From positions 11,450,921 through 11,514,920 of the forward strand of contig NC_053194.1 of assembly GCF_905163445.1 (NCBI RefSeq): a stretch of 64,000 bases of DNA, read 5' to 3'. Origin of the DNA: Pararge aegeria (Eukaryota > Arthropoda > Insecta > Lepidoptera > Nymphalidae). Positions 23,511 through 35,073 of this stretch are shown one piece after another (within the stretch, counting starts at the first letter, position 1; each line of letters opens with the position of its first letter). The position numbers were made by a program, and so were the translations under genes. Under the pieces are notes generated by a model, which had not been told where the DNA came from, ran no database searches, and saw only the letters and a program-made list of their open reading frames with translations.

Positions 23511-23585
23511 CCTTTTAATGTCCCACTGCTGGGCATAGGCGTACACTCTCAAACAGCTCCAATGCAGGATGGCAGGCTTTAAAAA
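23511..23585. repeat. Dispersed repeat fragment
   Basis: TGTCCCACTGCTGGGCATAG, then GCGTACACTCTC and CCAATGCAGGATGGCAGGC. Shares the CCCACTGCTGG block with 4515 and 19325. Confidence 0.5.
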
Positions 23586-25436
23586 ATATTATGAAATGTT
23601 AACTGATAACCAAAACTTGTTTTTTAAGTCACGGGGATGGTCATTATCAATAACGTAACTTGGGACTGGTACTAAGATTAGTTGTAACAGGAAAACCTCA
23701 TACAAATTTTTTGTCAAACCATGAAGACGTGACATCCGTAGTTGAAAATTCTAGCCACTAGACAAATGAGGCAATTAATAATACATAAATATTATCATAA
23801 CAATGCCCTCAAGAATATAATGGCCAAAAATAAAAACACATCATAATCAGGTCTCTAATAAAACAATTTTCCCGGGCCTAGCTTAGCATCGCTTTTGTCT
23901 CGAACGGGAAAACAAAGTCGACGGGTCGCGAGTTTCATTTTCTGCATTCACACAAATGAAACTGGTAGAAATTGTGGAAATTGTTTCCATTCGCCTCATA
24001 AACGAAACAATAGAACGCACAATTACGAAGAGAATTTGCATTCGCTAGCATTTTTCTACCATCTTCCGCGCTTCGGGCGCGCAGACTCGCTTCATTAAAC
24101 GTCAAATTATCAACACACTCTATCTACCCAAATGCAAGCCGAAATAACCATTAACTTTTAACGGAGGATCGCCTTAAAACCTATCTGGAACTTCAGCTCC
24201 TATCTAAAGTCAATAGGCTATAATTTTCCGTGCAGAAGAGTATTCTCGTGCCAGAAAGCGTCAAATCATAGCTAACGTGAACTGGAGAAGACTGCTGTAA
24301 AGTGCAATGGATTTTATACTTTACAGTGAAGTTCTTAGAGTTTTATATTGAAAATTGTATATTTTTTTTCATATTTGCAATTTCTGAATAATAGGTTTAA
24401 GAATTCACCCTTCGGACTGTAACTTAAGCCTCATCCAGCCTCGTCGTTTTGATTTTTAAATCGTAAAAAAGTAGGAAATTAAAAAGGGTGCATAACAAAT
24501 CGTGATATTTATTTGTTTCCACTGAAAATCCAGCTGCGTTTCGCCAGATTTTTCATGTCAACATGTTCTTAATACCGTTTCCAATAAATATGCAAATTTT
24601 ACCGAAAAACTGTGGAAATAATTAAATTGCGTTGCTATTCGTTAGCCCGTATTTATCCTTTAGTTTTTTAAAAGTATTTTATGTTTTTGTTTTACATAAA
24701 CTGTTGGTCTAATTTAGCAAACGCTCCTTCGTTGCATTGCTTTATTCGTTTAACGAATGACAGTTTTTTTTTTATTTTCAAGACAAGGCTGAACTAATAT
24801 ATTATCAAGTCCACGGCTGCGATGGTGGCGAGCAAATTTTTGATCAATGACGCCGATTTAAGCAAGTCTTGTGATTGTGGTCTCAAGTAGGACGCAAAAT
24901 TAATATCGCCGCAGTCGCGGTCCGATATAATTGCCTTAAGTAAGTGAGATTTCCTCTAGAGTGAATTATAATCATATACTCAACTTAACTACGGATACCA
25001 CATCACTTGGCTGTAATTGATAAATAAAATATCCCATAAATATGTCAACATACCCGACTTAACTACGGATACTATACAACATCACTTAGCAGTAATTAAT
25101 AAACACAATAGGTTTTTGCTACCCTAATTTAAATACCTATTCTTGCATCTAACATTTCATTGAATAAAAATATAAAAAAATCGCATATCCAAAAGGCGTT
25201 AGGAAAAATAGCATTTGAAAATATATCGAATCAAAACAGACTGTTTGTATATTTATCTCGTCACGTTATTCCAAGCGAAAGAACACGTGAACACGAGACA
25301 CAAAGGACGAAAACCGGCAAGGGTTAACACAAACGTACCGTTTGAAAGATCTCACAACATTTAATGTAATATAAAATAATGAATACAGATAGGTAATTGA
25401 TAACAATCCTTACTGATACTTTTAATGCAAAAATGT
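23586..25436. other. No gene recognised
   Basis: A somewhat GC-richer patch around 23890-24100 (frame 23895-24098) has no recognisable domain. A short direct repeat CTTAACTACGGATAC occurs at 24984-24998 and 25054-25068. Confidence 0.45.
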
Positions 25437-25448
25437 GTTTGTTAGTTT

Positions 25449-25740
25449 GCATTATGAAAATTAAGCTTAATGTGCTTATACTCCGCGAAAAGCAGGAAAA
25501 TTTGTATGGTGTAATTCATAATTTCTTCAATCCTTATTCTCCACACCACACAGATACATTGCCGATGGTCAATGTACCCTCTACTCACGTTTCAGTCAGA
25601 AAACGGAGAATCTTCAGAAGATATGGACTTTACAATGAATAATTGTTTAACAATTATACAATCCAGATTCTCCTGCTTTTCGCGAAGTATAGCAAATTAG
25701 ACTTAATTTTCATAATATATCATGGAATTCTGCTAAGTAA
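25449..25740. mobile_element. Long-TIR MITE
   Basis: The left part GCATTATGAAAATTAAG ... TATACTCCGCGAAAAGCAGG is matched by the complement of the right part (TATTATGAAAATTAAG ... TATACTTCGCGAAAAGCAGG), about 60 bp of inverted repeat with few mismatches. The middle holds CCTCTACTCACGTTTC and GGAGAATCTTCAGAAGATAT. No transposase. Exact outer ends and target duplication are not resolved. Related copy at 13335-13552. Confidence 0.75.
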
Positions 25741-26370
25741 CTAGAAACTATTTCATTAATGCAGGTGAGTTAAGACATAAGTAGAATAATACTATGTTGG
25801 ATTTTTAATTGTTTACGTTTTCTTGGGATTTATTAATAAGCATTATTTATGTAAATAGTTTCATGGTGTTTGTGATTTATTACTGAAGTTATTAATTCCT
25901 ATAAAATAAAACACAAATAGGCTTTATTGGTTTATCACAAGCGATCCTAGATAATTCTAATTTTTTTTTTTAAATACGATAATTTTTGACTATGCATTTT
26001 GTGCTACTATTTCAGTTGTTCTAAAAACATAAAATACATAACATATTAGCACAACTGCGTGTACAACTTTTTACAGAGCTGTTCTTTATTCAAAAATATG
26101 ACGCCATGTTTGCAGATACCCTAGTAAAACCGTCACCATTCAACAAAAATGCGTTGCGTGTCGCGAACGATCGCCTGCGGGCGCGGCGCTCTTTGCAAAC
26201 CCCTCCAATTTCAACTTTTTTTATCGCTTTGCGTTTTTCACGTAACACAATATTCAAGCGGGACTCACTAGGTATACTACAGACTTCGCATCGGAAACAA
26301 TAAAAGTAGGCATAGACTTATTATGTTGCATGTGGGCAGAGTTATTGAACGCAAAAAATGGCATCCAAAT
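25741..26370. other. No gene recognised
   Basis: Frame 26106-26303 has no domain. A CG-rich spot (GATCGCCTGCGGGCGCGGCG) lies at 26169-26188. Confidence 0.45.
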
Positions 26371-26377
26371 TGTGATT

Positions 26378-26875
26378 TTTGACGACCGATTGGCGCAGTT
26401 AGCAGCGACCCTGCTTTCTGAGTCCAAGGCCGTGGGTTCGGTCCCCACAATTGGAAAATGTTTGTGTGATGAATATGAATGGTATTCAGTGTCTGGGTGT
26501 TTATCTGTATCTATATTATAATTATTTGTTTATTATAATATATTATATTCATAAAAATATTCATCAGTCATCTTAGCAACCATAATACAAGCTACTAGGC
26601 CATTTGACGACCGACTGGCGCAGTGGGCAGCGAACCTGCTTTCTTAGTCCTAGGCCGTGGGTTCGATTCCCACATCTGGAAAATGTTTGTGTGATGATTG
26701 TTTGTGACATGATTGTTTTTCAGTGTCTGGGTGTTTATCTGTATATTATAAGTATTTATGTGTATTATATTAATAAAAATAATCAACAGCTATCTTAGTA
26801 CCCATAACACAGCTACGCTTACTTTGGGGCTAGATGGCGATGTGTGTATTGTCGTAGTATATTTATTTGTTTATA
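26378..26875 (+). mobile_element. Head-to-tail pair of SINE family S copies, both with tRNA-like heads
   Basis: Copy one (26378-26600): ACGACCGATTGGCGCAGTTA (A box) and GTGGGTTCGGTCCCCAC (B box). Copy two (26605-26875): ACGACCGACTGGCGCAGTGG (A box) and GTGGGTTCGATTCCCAC (B box). Each continues through CAGTGTCTGGGTGTTTATCT and a CATCAGTCATCTTAG-type block. The second also has the full 3' end GGGGCTAGATGGCGATGTGT. Copy two is the best-preserved family member here. Confidence 0.88.
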
Positions 26876-28830
26876 TTTATTAGTGATCCTAACAAGAAGT
26901 TGCATGAAATAGTTTTTGTATGGGTGACATGAATATTATATATTGAAAATATTGTTTACATAGTAATAAATAAAGGACAATTCCTCGGTACTCCTAATTA
27001 TCCTCTAGGGTCTTTTATCACCTATAGTCAGTAGGTTTAGGGAGTAAGAAAACCTTTATTAATCTTATATTTTGAAGAAAAAATTAAGACAAAATAAAAC
27101 TAATTCATTTACATCATATTCTAGTGTAGAAATATTACTTCTCTCTGTAACGCCACGTAGAATGGGTGTAAGCTTATCATAAACCGTACATTTTGAATGC
27201 GTGTAACAGGAGGTACACGGCACTGATTTTCAGCTGAGACCCGAGAATGTCACAAAATTGACATGAAATTATAATACTCTTATATTTTAATAAACCAAGT
27301 ACTATTCACTAAAGTGACATACTAAAATTAAAATAAGGTATAAATTACGCTTTATATTACACTAGCGATCCCCAGCGTCTCTTGACAATCTTTCTTTCGC
27401 CAACCTACGCGATAAACCCTGACCCACAGCGTCAAATCGCTCGCCTCCCTTCATAAGAATTGGATTATCAAATGGAGAAATGTTTTCAAATTTGACATAG
27501 TTTATCGCGTTCTGACAAATAAACTTGAATCTTATATATATCTTGAATATTCACAATTTGTATCAACTCTGAAACATTGTATTTTACTTTTTTATTTGCA
27601 ACAAAAAAGAGTTGCATTAATAGTTTTTAATTTTTTTTTTTTTTATTAAGACTCTATATAATTTAACCGATATTATAATCGCAGTCATCGAATGACTATT
27701 TTTTGACAATAATTGTAATGTCATATCACAGTCCGGTGTTCGTTAGTGATTGTCACTGTATTTATAACGTTCATTTATGATTTATATCGCCGTGTGGGCT
27801 GTGTCTCGAATCACTTGTGTGGGAGTTCGAGTCTGATACAGGAATTGCGATAATTTAGCGACGTGTAATCTTAAAGTGTAGACGTGCATTATTTTATTCA
27901 TGCTTGTTAATATAATTTATAATACTGAAGAGGCTATTATTTTCCGTTCAATGATAGAGCGCTATAGAGTCTCAGACTGATTAAAATTTCAAAATAATGC
28001 ACACCTACCTACGCACTTGGAATATTCTTACCTACAACACAATGTATGTATAATACAAATATTCAAAACAAAGTATATACTGTTTGACAGATACTTGGTT
28101 GAAAATAACTGCGGTTTATTTCAGATTTTTTTTAATTTCGTGTGGACTAATTTAGACAGGCAGGTAGAAGTGAGACAAGCGTATTTCTAAAATTGTGTAA
28201 TGAAGATTAAAATTATGTATGACAGTCTTTATATAATTTAGTTTGGTTAAAACTTGTGAAAATTTTCCCAAAAACTACCTCAAAGGAAATGGGTAGGAAG
28301 ATTGAATGGAAGATTGAATGAAAGTCCAATTTTTTGAAGTGAGTATTTAAATTTGCAAATTAAATATTTTTTAAAGATAATATCTCAAATTATTGTATTT
28401 TATAAATAATTCAGAATCCAAAGACGTATCCTCAGAGGATACGAGTTAGTAATGAAAAATTATAAGTATTTCAAAATCGCGTATGAGTAATGTAAATCTG
28501 CAAACGTGTGTTGATTGTAAAGCTGCTTAATTGTGTTAAAAATTCAAAACCACGTACGGAATATTAAAAGTCGACTCACCACAAACGAAGTTACAGTAAA
28601 ACCCAAACATAATTGAAAGTGAAAAACGAGAAAGCGGCACCTTTCATAAGAGCATTAAAAATAAACTCGGCACGGTACCGCGTCCTTTACAAATTAACAA
28701 GGGCCGGCTGAACCGTATAAATCAGTACGCAAACGTTCTAATTACTCGAACAAAAAAATTACCGGTCAAGCGCGTCTCGGGTCACGCATACGGTAGGATT
28801 CCGTAGTCAAGTTAAGCGCTGAAGTGTGAT
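26876..28830. other. No gene recognised
   Basis: AT-rich. GGGAGTTCGAGTCTGATAC at 27821-27839 resembles a tRNA B box and may be a worn SINE. Tandem GGAAGATTGAATG occurs at 28292-28319. Confidence 0.4.
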
Positions 28831-28959
28831 TTATGCTAGGTTGTAGTGCACACGACTTCTGTTTGAATCCCAGGCACCAGGCAGTGAATCGTTCATACCA
28901 CCTGTTCTTGTAGTCCAGTTGTTAGCATGTTTTAAATTCCCTTACGCAGTGATGAGCTC

Positions 28960-29135
28960 TGTTGTCTTAGAAGCGGAGTGCCGTGTTCCACCTTAACGAC
29001 ACAGACGTACCAAGCAATTCAGCTTTCTGGCACTATGCCGTGTAAAAAATTACTTGGGGTATGGGTAGATTTGAAGTAACTGCCATACCCCTAAACAGGT
29101 TAGCACGCTACTGTTTTAAACTACATATACAAGTA
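28960..29135 (+). mobile_element. SINE family P fragment
   Basis: GACGTACCAAGCAATTCAGC, ACTTGGGGTATGGGTAGATT, AACTGCCATACCCCTAAACA and GGTTAGCACGCTACTGTTTT, the complement of the order seen at 6.0 and 59.4 kb. Confidence 0.65.
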
Positions 29136-29449
29136 AGAAAAAAAAACGAATACGTATCAGACGGATCTACTGTGGGATTAATTCATAAATAGGGCTAAGA
29201 ATCGTGAAAAATTATGTTATCCACACATATTATACCAAGACATTATATAAGTTGTGTCTTGGATACGTCGGAGAGAAATTAAAACCGTGAATCTCGTTTA
29301 TTATTACTAACTTTGACAAAAATCGATATAACCCGCTAACCCGTATTGGAGCAATGATTAAAAAGGATAACTTGGCCTAGCAGTGGGTCATTCATGTTTT
29401 CATCAATGGACCGGTGATGATTTGTATCTGATTATCAGTATGTAATAGT

Positions 29450-29985
29450 TTTAATATTCTTACAGTAGCTTCGCAATACATTTATAATAATATAGTCTTT
29501 GTGAGGCAAAATATTACTCTTTATAAATCAAACGCTGAAATTAACAATCGACTTACCTAAAACGGTCATAAATTAGTGATATCTGCATATCGTCTGCGAA
29601 AGGTGCAGAACTCCTTTGTGGGGTTGAGTATACGCTTTTACAACATGATTCCTAAGGAAATTCTTGACCTACCAATGCATACATTTAAAAAATGTGTAAA
29701 AACGCATCTAGTACAGCGAGGTTACTATACATTTGATGAATTCCTCAATGACAAGGTAGAATGGAAGCAGCCAGCCTCGCTCTCATCTCCCGCAAGATAG
29801 CAAAATGATTGTAAATGTTGATGTTGGAAAAGAGCAACTACTGAGTTTCTTGCCGGCTCTTCTCGGTAGAATCTGCTTTCCGAACCGGTGGTAGAGTCAC
29901 ACAAACATGCATACTTGACGTTTCAAAAGTGCTTATAAAGTAGGCCTACTTGAAATAAATGAATTTGAATTTGAATTTGAATTTA
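29450..29985 (+). pseudogene. CR1/Jockey-like LINE 3' fragment, second copy
   Basis: Aligns with 3148-3700: CAATACATTTATAATAATAT, then SAYRLRKVQNSFVGLSIRFY-type coding (29579 on) to TAG 29798-29800, then the same 3' UTR blocks and a GAATTTGAATTTGAATTT tail. An in-frame TAA at 29558-29560 and the 5' truncation make it dead. It differs from the copy at 2.8 kb by many substitutions and a shorter tail unit. Confidence 0.87.
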
Positions 29986-30690
29986 ATAGTCTCTGACGTA
30001 ACCAGACCGTTTTCTCACTTTGCCTACGGAACCCTAAAGAATCATATTTGCAACTGAGACGTGGACGTAACGCTCATTAAGCCCTCTAGGGGGAAATGGA
30101 AGTGAACTCCATGATTTGCTCTGCGTGTGCATTAATTTCATTATAAGCATGTGGCTTGAATGGCGTTTGCTCTTTTTGATATGGTCGGAATTTTTAATGG
30201 GTTTTTATAAAGCGACTGCGAATGAATGTAGAGACGATGTTTGATACTGTATTTTGTGAGTTTTATATCATATTTTATTTCATATAGATTATAGGTATTA
30301 TCGATTTACACTACCATTATCTGTTACTACTGCACAAAGTGATATAGTGACTATAGGTATATTTTCTTGAACTCTTATATATAAATACTATATTTATGGA
30401 GTCTAGAAGCGGACTTTTTAAATAATATTGAAAAAATACTACTCTTAATCTACTGGTCTTAATCGTAATTTGACATATATTGACTTATAGCAAACTTTTA
30501 TAATATTTAATGAAACTAGAACCGTAAGCAATATTGCAAAAAAAAAAATCGTTCTTAATCATAATAATTGTTTTACTATAACAGAACAACATTCGCATTA
30601 TTGTATTCGCGTATACCTTTGTCTAAGAGGTATTTGTTTTACGGTTCGGTTTATTTTTAATTAACACAGGAGCTGTTTGTTATCTAGTAA
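29986..30690. other. No gene recognised
   Basis: Nothing identified. Confidence 0.5.
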
Positions 30691-30694
30691 TAGT

Positions 30695-30850
30695 ACTACC
30701 GCCATTCTTATTTCTGCCGCCAAATAGTATTGCCATGTCTCGGTCTAAAGGACGTAGTTGCTGGTTTAATTAGAGACACATCAGGCTTACCACGTACGGT
30801 TGATGGATAAAGGGCATGACTTCCACCTCATCTGGCGGTAAGTGATGGAG
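30695..30850. repeat. Dispersed repeat (family Q)
   Basis: CTGCCGCCAAATAGTATTGC, CATGTCTCGGTCTAAAGGAC, TTAGAGACACATCAGGCTTA and GGTTGATGGATAAAGGGC. Related to 44205-44275 with 44480-44510, and to 48720-48825. Confidence 0.55.
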
Positions 30851-31092
30851 CAGTCTCAGGCTAAATCGGGCTTATCTTTTAGAGGTACGGCAGTTGATGT
30901 TAAACCGAAACTCCTAATCGGTTTCTACGCGAGTATTTTCTATAGCACCGGAACGCTAAATCGCTCGGCGGCAAGCCTCTGTCGTTGAGGTGTTGACTAG
31001 CCACCGCCGAAGCTTCCAACTACACCAGACTAGACAACATTCAGAAATTAAAGATCCCCTGACCTTTACCGGGAATCTAACCCTTTTAAGGG
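30850..31092 (-). mobile_element. SINE (family P)
   Basis: CCTCATCTGGCGGTAAGTGA, CCTAATCGGTTTCTACGCGA, CACCGGAACGCTAAATCGCT, AGCCACCGCCGAAGCTTCCA and a worn tRNA end (ACCGGGAATCTAACCCTTTT). Confidence 0.72.
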
Positions 31093-31106
31093 ATCTAAAA
31101 CCACAT

Positions 31107-31311
31107 TAAAGTCAAAGTCAAAAATGTCTTTATTCAAGTAGGCCCATAGGTGGCACTTTTGATGCGTACATAAGAATTACACAATAGTGAAATGATGGCG
31201 ATAACCACATTCGTAAACTTAAAAATAAAGCTACGAGGGTTCCAAACGCGTCCTGGTCTAAGAAGAAGCACACAACAAACTTAGCAGGGTGTTTTTTTTT
31301 TGTTATCACCA
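31107..31311 (-). mobile_element. LINE 3' end with TTTGACT tail
   Basis: On the minus strand: CTTCTTCTTAGACCAGGACG, GTTTACGAATGTGGTTATCG, CATCATTTCACTATTGTGTA, ATGTACGCATCAAAAGTGCC and CCTACTTGAATAAAGACA, ending in TTTGACTTTGACTTT. This is a very common lepidopteran LINE tail. The minus-strand frame here is incidental. Confidence 0.8.
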
Positions 31312-32240
31312 TCTCACAATGTCATTTTAAATTATTAGAAGAACAACCTGGTTAGAGCAATAATTTACACCCAAGCTTTTTTTATCGATTACGTAGTCCT
31401 TTATACTATAATAGGACTTTTCTATAAGCTTACGTTTAATACAAACTTTGAACTTTTTAAGAGACATCTCCAAGATGTCTCTTAAAAAATTGAATTGTTA
31501 GATTATAAAACCACAGAAAAAGTTGCTGTATTGCCATGAATAGTTTACACAAGTTAATTTCATTTAGATCGATGCAGTGCAGAAAAGTGAACTTTTTTAT
31601 TTTGTATTTTTTCTGTTTGTATCATCCGCATGCCTGGGACCTACGCGGATCAAACACCCTTTGCACGCAACATTCCTAGCCCTAGAGTTTCACAAAGATT
31701 ATATCATGCTTTCAGAAATATTACACTAGATGTAAACAGCCCCAACATGTCATCAATAACACTTTCATATGGCCAGCGATGATAGGTCGTTTACACGCGA
31801 CCGGCAACTTAACGTGACAACTTCGGCGATATGCAAATCATTTTTAACTTGAATTGTGTTGAATTTATGTCACTAACATCTTTAACTGCAGCATTCCGTG
31901 ACACGTGACAATAAACTCCTCTACCCCAAACGGCCGCTTATGGAATGCTATATCGCTGCCTCGGCGTTAATATTTCTTTAGTTCAATGGATATATCTTAT
32001 TTTGCACCGTTGTTCATTCCAACCAATATACTCCTTTATATCTAGGTACTAAGGTGTAATTTTCCTATGAAACTAAACCTATTCTCAATTATACGAACTT
32101 ACATAGAGGTTAAGTAGGTATATGATTATTAATAGTTTTAGGATCTTACAAATAAACATGGTGGGTATAACCCCGGAATAGATATTTAGGTTTGTCAGTA
32201 TTTTAGCACATTTCAAATGCTAGAGCGAGATAAAATACTG
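31312..32240. other. No gene recognised; one perfect hairpin
   Basis: 31454-31488 forms a perfect 16-bp stem (TTTTTAAGAGACATCT / AGATGTCTCTTAAAAA) with loop CCA. Otherwise nothing identified. Confidence 0.5.
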
Positions 32241-32248
32241 ATTGCTAT

Positions 32249-32640
32249 TCAAAATTCAAATTCATTTATTTGCTTAAAACATGTCAATATATCATACATG
32301 TTTAGTCGCAGTCTACGACATGCAAATCTTAATTTACTATACATCTCCACTCAGTTGCAAATATATAAAAATAATAAAATTGTAATTATAAGGATGTCAT
32401 ATGTACACTATGATAGAATTATGAGGTGTATTAGCAGTATGTCATAATCAAAAATAATAAATGAAAAAAATATATTTAAAAAAAGGCTGTTTCGTGGCAA
32501 AGAATTCTTTTACAGAAAAATAACACTTCTCCACCAACCAGTCGTGTAATTTAGCTTTGAACTTCAAGAACGGTACTCTTTTAAAGTTTTTGGTAATTTT
32601 TTTAAAATCATTATCATACAATGACGTTATCCTATTCCAA
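32249..32640 (-). pseudogene. CR1/Jockey-like LINE fragment, minus strand
   Basis: Tail complement at 32249-32275 (ATTCAAAATTCAAATTCATT). Minus-strand coding remains at about 32485-32612: FLKFKAKLHDWLVEKCYFSV followed by KEFF, which parallels the C-terminus of the LINE at 2.8 kb (KFKECVKTHLLQRGYYTIDEF). Too diverged for the same family; more likely a sister lineage. Confidence 0.65.
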
Positions 32641-32734
32641 CGTTATCCTTTGTTTATTTGTAAGGGTTTTAGTTTCATAGACAATTATTGCTACAATTTT
32701 ATAAATTTAAAATGCTGTGCAATATATTAGCTAG

Positions 32735-33151
32735 TCCTACTATATACATATACATATACATATACATATATATATAATATTAAAAATGTGAAAGTGTGGA
32801 TGTTTGTTAATCGATCACGACAAAACGGCTGAAAAGATTTGGATGAAATTTTGCATACATGTAAATTAAATTTTGCCTTTGACATAGAAAAGAACTTAGG
32901 ATACCTTATATCCCGATTCCGTAAGTAGTTCCCGACGAAAAATTGAAAATGGTTTAAGCTGTCTGCCCGTTAAGCCGCGGGCAGACAGCTTTGAAATTTG
33001 GTATGCCTGTCATTTATGCCATGGAAAAGGACATGTACTTTCCATGCCGATCTCTCAAATAGTTCCCTTGAAAGGATTGAAAATTGTTAACGAGCGAAGC
33101 TTTAGACCCAACTCTGCAGTCCACGCAGACGAAGTCGCGGTCAGACGCTAG
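32735..33151 (+). mobile_element. Helitron-like element with internal 14-bp hairpin
   Basis: 5' TCCTACTATATACATATACA, 3' AAGTCGCGGTCAGACGCTAG. Internal AAACGGCTGAAAAGATTTGG and CCTTATATCCCGATTCCGTA blocks. Near the start is a TACATA/TATATA microsatellite (32741-32775). 32956-32991 is a perfect inverted repeat (AAGCTGTCTGCCCG, 8-nt loop, CGGGCAGACAGCTT). Its last 75 bp match 63223-63299. Confidence 0.65.
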
Positions 33152-33214
33152 TAAAGAATTAAATGCACTATTATTTTGACTCATACATTAGAACTCCAAC
33201 ATGTATTACGGGTG

Positions 33215-33310
33215 ACTACCAATTTAGTGAATACTGAATTTTCTCTAGTCTGGTCTGAAGACTTCGGCCGTGGCTTCTTGCAACCCAACAGAAAAATAAG
33301 TACCTCCTAA
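33215..33310 (+). mobile_element. SINE family P fragment
   Basis: TCTAGTCTGGTCTGAAGACT, then TCGGCCGTGGCTTCTTGC, the complement of the family block around the GCCGAAGC motif. Confidence 0.5.
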
Positions 33311-33809
33311 CGTTTTAGACTTTAGTTGAGAATCCAGTCAAGCAACTTGAATAAAAATGTGTCAAATTCCATATATTTATCTAAAGTATTTGTATACGTA
33401 CATGCTCATCGTGAGAAGTTATACAAGGTATGATTGAACGGTCGGATGAACGATAAAGATCGGGCCACACCCAAGCAACACAAAGCCCTATTAGTATTAA
33501 GCCTGATCTTTCGGTGCGACTAACATTGCATCGATGCCTTAACGTCTTGATGTATTACTATCTATTCATAGAAGGGCTTTTGTTAGATTGTGATACTCGT
33601 ATCTGGTAGCCCGTAAGTGCATGCTATAAAATGAGCCTACATATCTTGTCGCGTAAATTCAAACTGCGCATTCCAAGATTTTAAGGTATTGGACGCGCTT
33701 TATACCACTTCAGGCCTTCGCTTATCAACTCAAACAACCGTTTCAAAAACGAGTTGACTACTCTTCATCCACTAGCCGCCCACGCTGTTGATGAGTAAGT
33801 AACGTTGAC
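33311..33809. other. No gene recognised
   Basis: Nothing identified. The last 60 bp (33740-33800) partly resemble units of the next array. Confidence 0.4.
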
Positions 33810-34240
33810 GGGCTAAGTAGTTAAAAATGTTTACCGAGTGGGCAATGCGTCTTTAACCAGTCTACAACTTGGCATCAACTGTCACTACCGCATGGGCCCC
33901 TGGTCAACGAGGTGTCGAAGAGTCGACGAGTAGGCAACACTAAACGGGCTAGATGGTTAAAAATGGTTACCGAGTGGGCAATGCGTCGTTAACCAGTCAA
34001 GTTGACATCGTCTCTTACTCCTACCACATAAGCACACGGTCAACGCGGAGTCGACGAGTTGACAACGCGTAATTGGTAAGAGGGCAAAGCGAAAAGGGCT
34101 AGGTGGTTAAAAGTGTAACGAGTGGGCAATGCATCATTAACTAATCTACTACTGGGCAAAGACTATCATTTCGACCACACCAGTGCACGGTCAATGTGGT
34201 CCCGACGACTTTACAACGAGTAGTTCTTCTTAACAACTTT
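33810..34240. repeat. Degenerate tandem array, three units of about 136-150 bp
   Basis: Units start at 33810, 33946 and 34096 with GGGCTA(A/G)(G/A)T(A/G)GTTAAAA. Each has CGAGTGGGCAATGC(G/A)TC, TTAACNA(G/A)TC, a (C/A)ACGGTCAA or GGTCAACG block, and GACGAGT. Divergence is substantial. Not coding. Confidence 0.75.
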
Positions 34241-34930
34241 ATGCTGTACGTCACAAAGCTCACTATTCCATGCTCTAATTTTAATAAAGTGGCTAACGAG
34301 CCGACTTTAATATGATATGGTGTGCTCAAGGCTTCATCTTCTAGTTTCTTCGAGGTTAGAAAACTGACACTTCTTTACGTGTTTTATGTAGATTGTAAAT
34401 GGACAGTTTTAAATGCAATATATGCTTAAAAGCGCTTATGTTATGCGCAGCATTTACTGGCATAGTATTACTGTAGCAACCCACGAAAATGTTCGATTAA
34501 TTAGTTCGTAAACGCATTCCGCCTCCTCGGAATCAGTACAAATAGTTCGGGAGACTATTAAAGACTAAAAAAAACTGTTAGTAAAAATAACACGTGAGCG
34601 ACGGCATTCTTACGTAGTTGACATCCAATCAACTCGAACAATACATTTTTCATCCAGGTTTTTGATACGTACCGACATCCTCGTTTCACGTTACGTAAGC
34701 AGTAGATAGGCAAATGCAAATTGAGTAGCACCTTCAAGGCGTTAGTAAAAATAATTTTCTGAAGACGACATAATCTAGACCACATCATTTCTTACTTTAT
34801 ATATATCTCTATAATATTTATTTTGTTAGAATCCACTAGCCCACTTTGTAACAGCATGATAGGCTTTTGCACAGCAGGGGTATATTAATTTGCCGAGTGT
34901 GATTATCACGAGGCCCGATGCCTACAGGCT
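34241..34930. other. No gene recognised
   Basis: Nothing identified. Confidence 0.45.
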
Positions 34931-34936
34931 TTTTGG

Positions 34937-35073
34937 CTAGCTGTGCCCCGCGGTGTTACCGGCTGACGGGGTTGAATAAATCTGTACCTACACATAATTT
35001 TTTATAGCAATTACGGACGGACGAACGGAGTAATGACTTGTCAATTGCGTGGAGTACCACAGAATACAGCTAG
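34937..35073 (-). mobile_element. Helitron-like 3' end fragment
   Basis: CTAGCTGTGCCCCGCGGTGT on the plus strand is the complement of a Helitron-like 3' end. It then runs through ACGGACGGACGAACGGAG to a second CAGCTAG at 35067-35073. Confidence 0.45.

Noticed and set aside
26643..26680. True tRNA gene suggested by A and B boxes
   Set aside because: Boxes are followed by a SINE body shared with other copies, and the sequence does not close into a tRNA acceptor stem.
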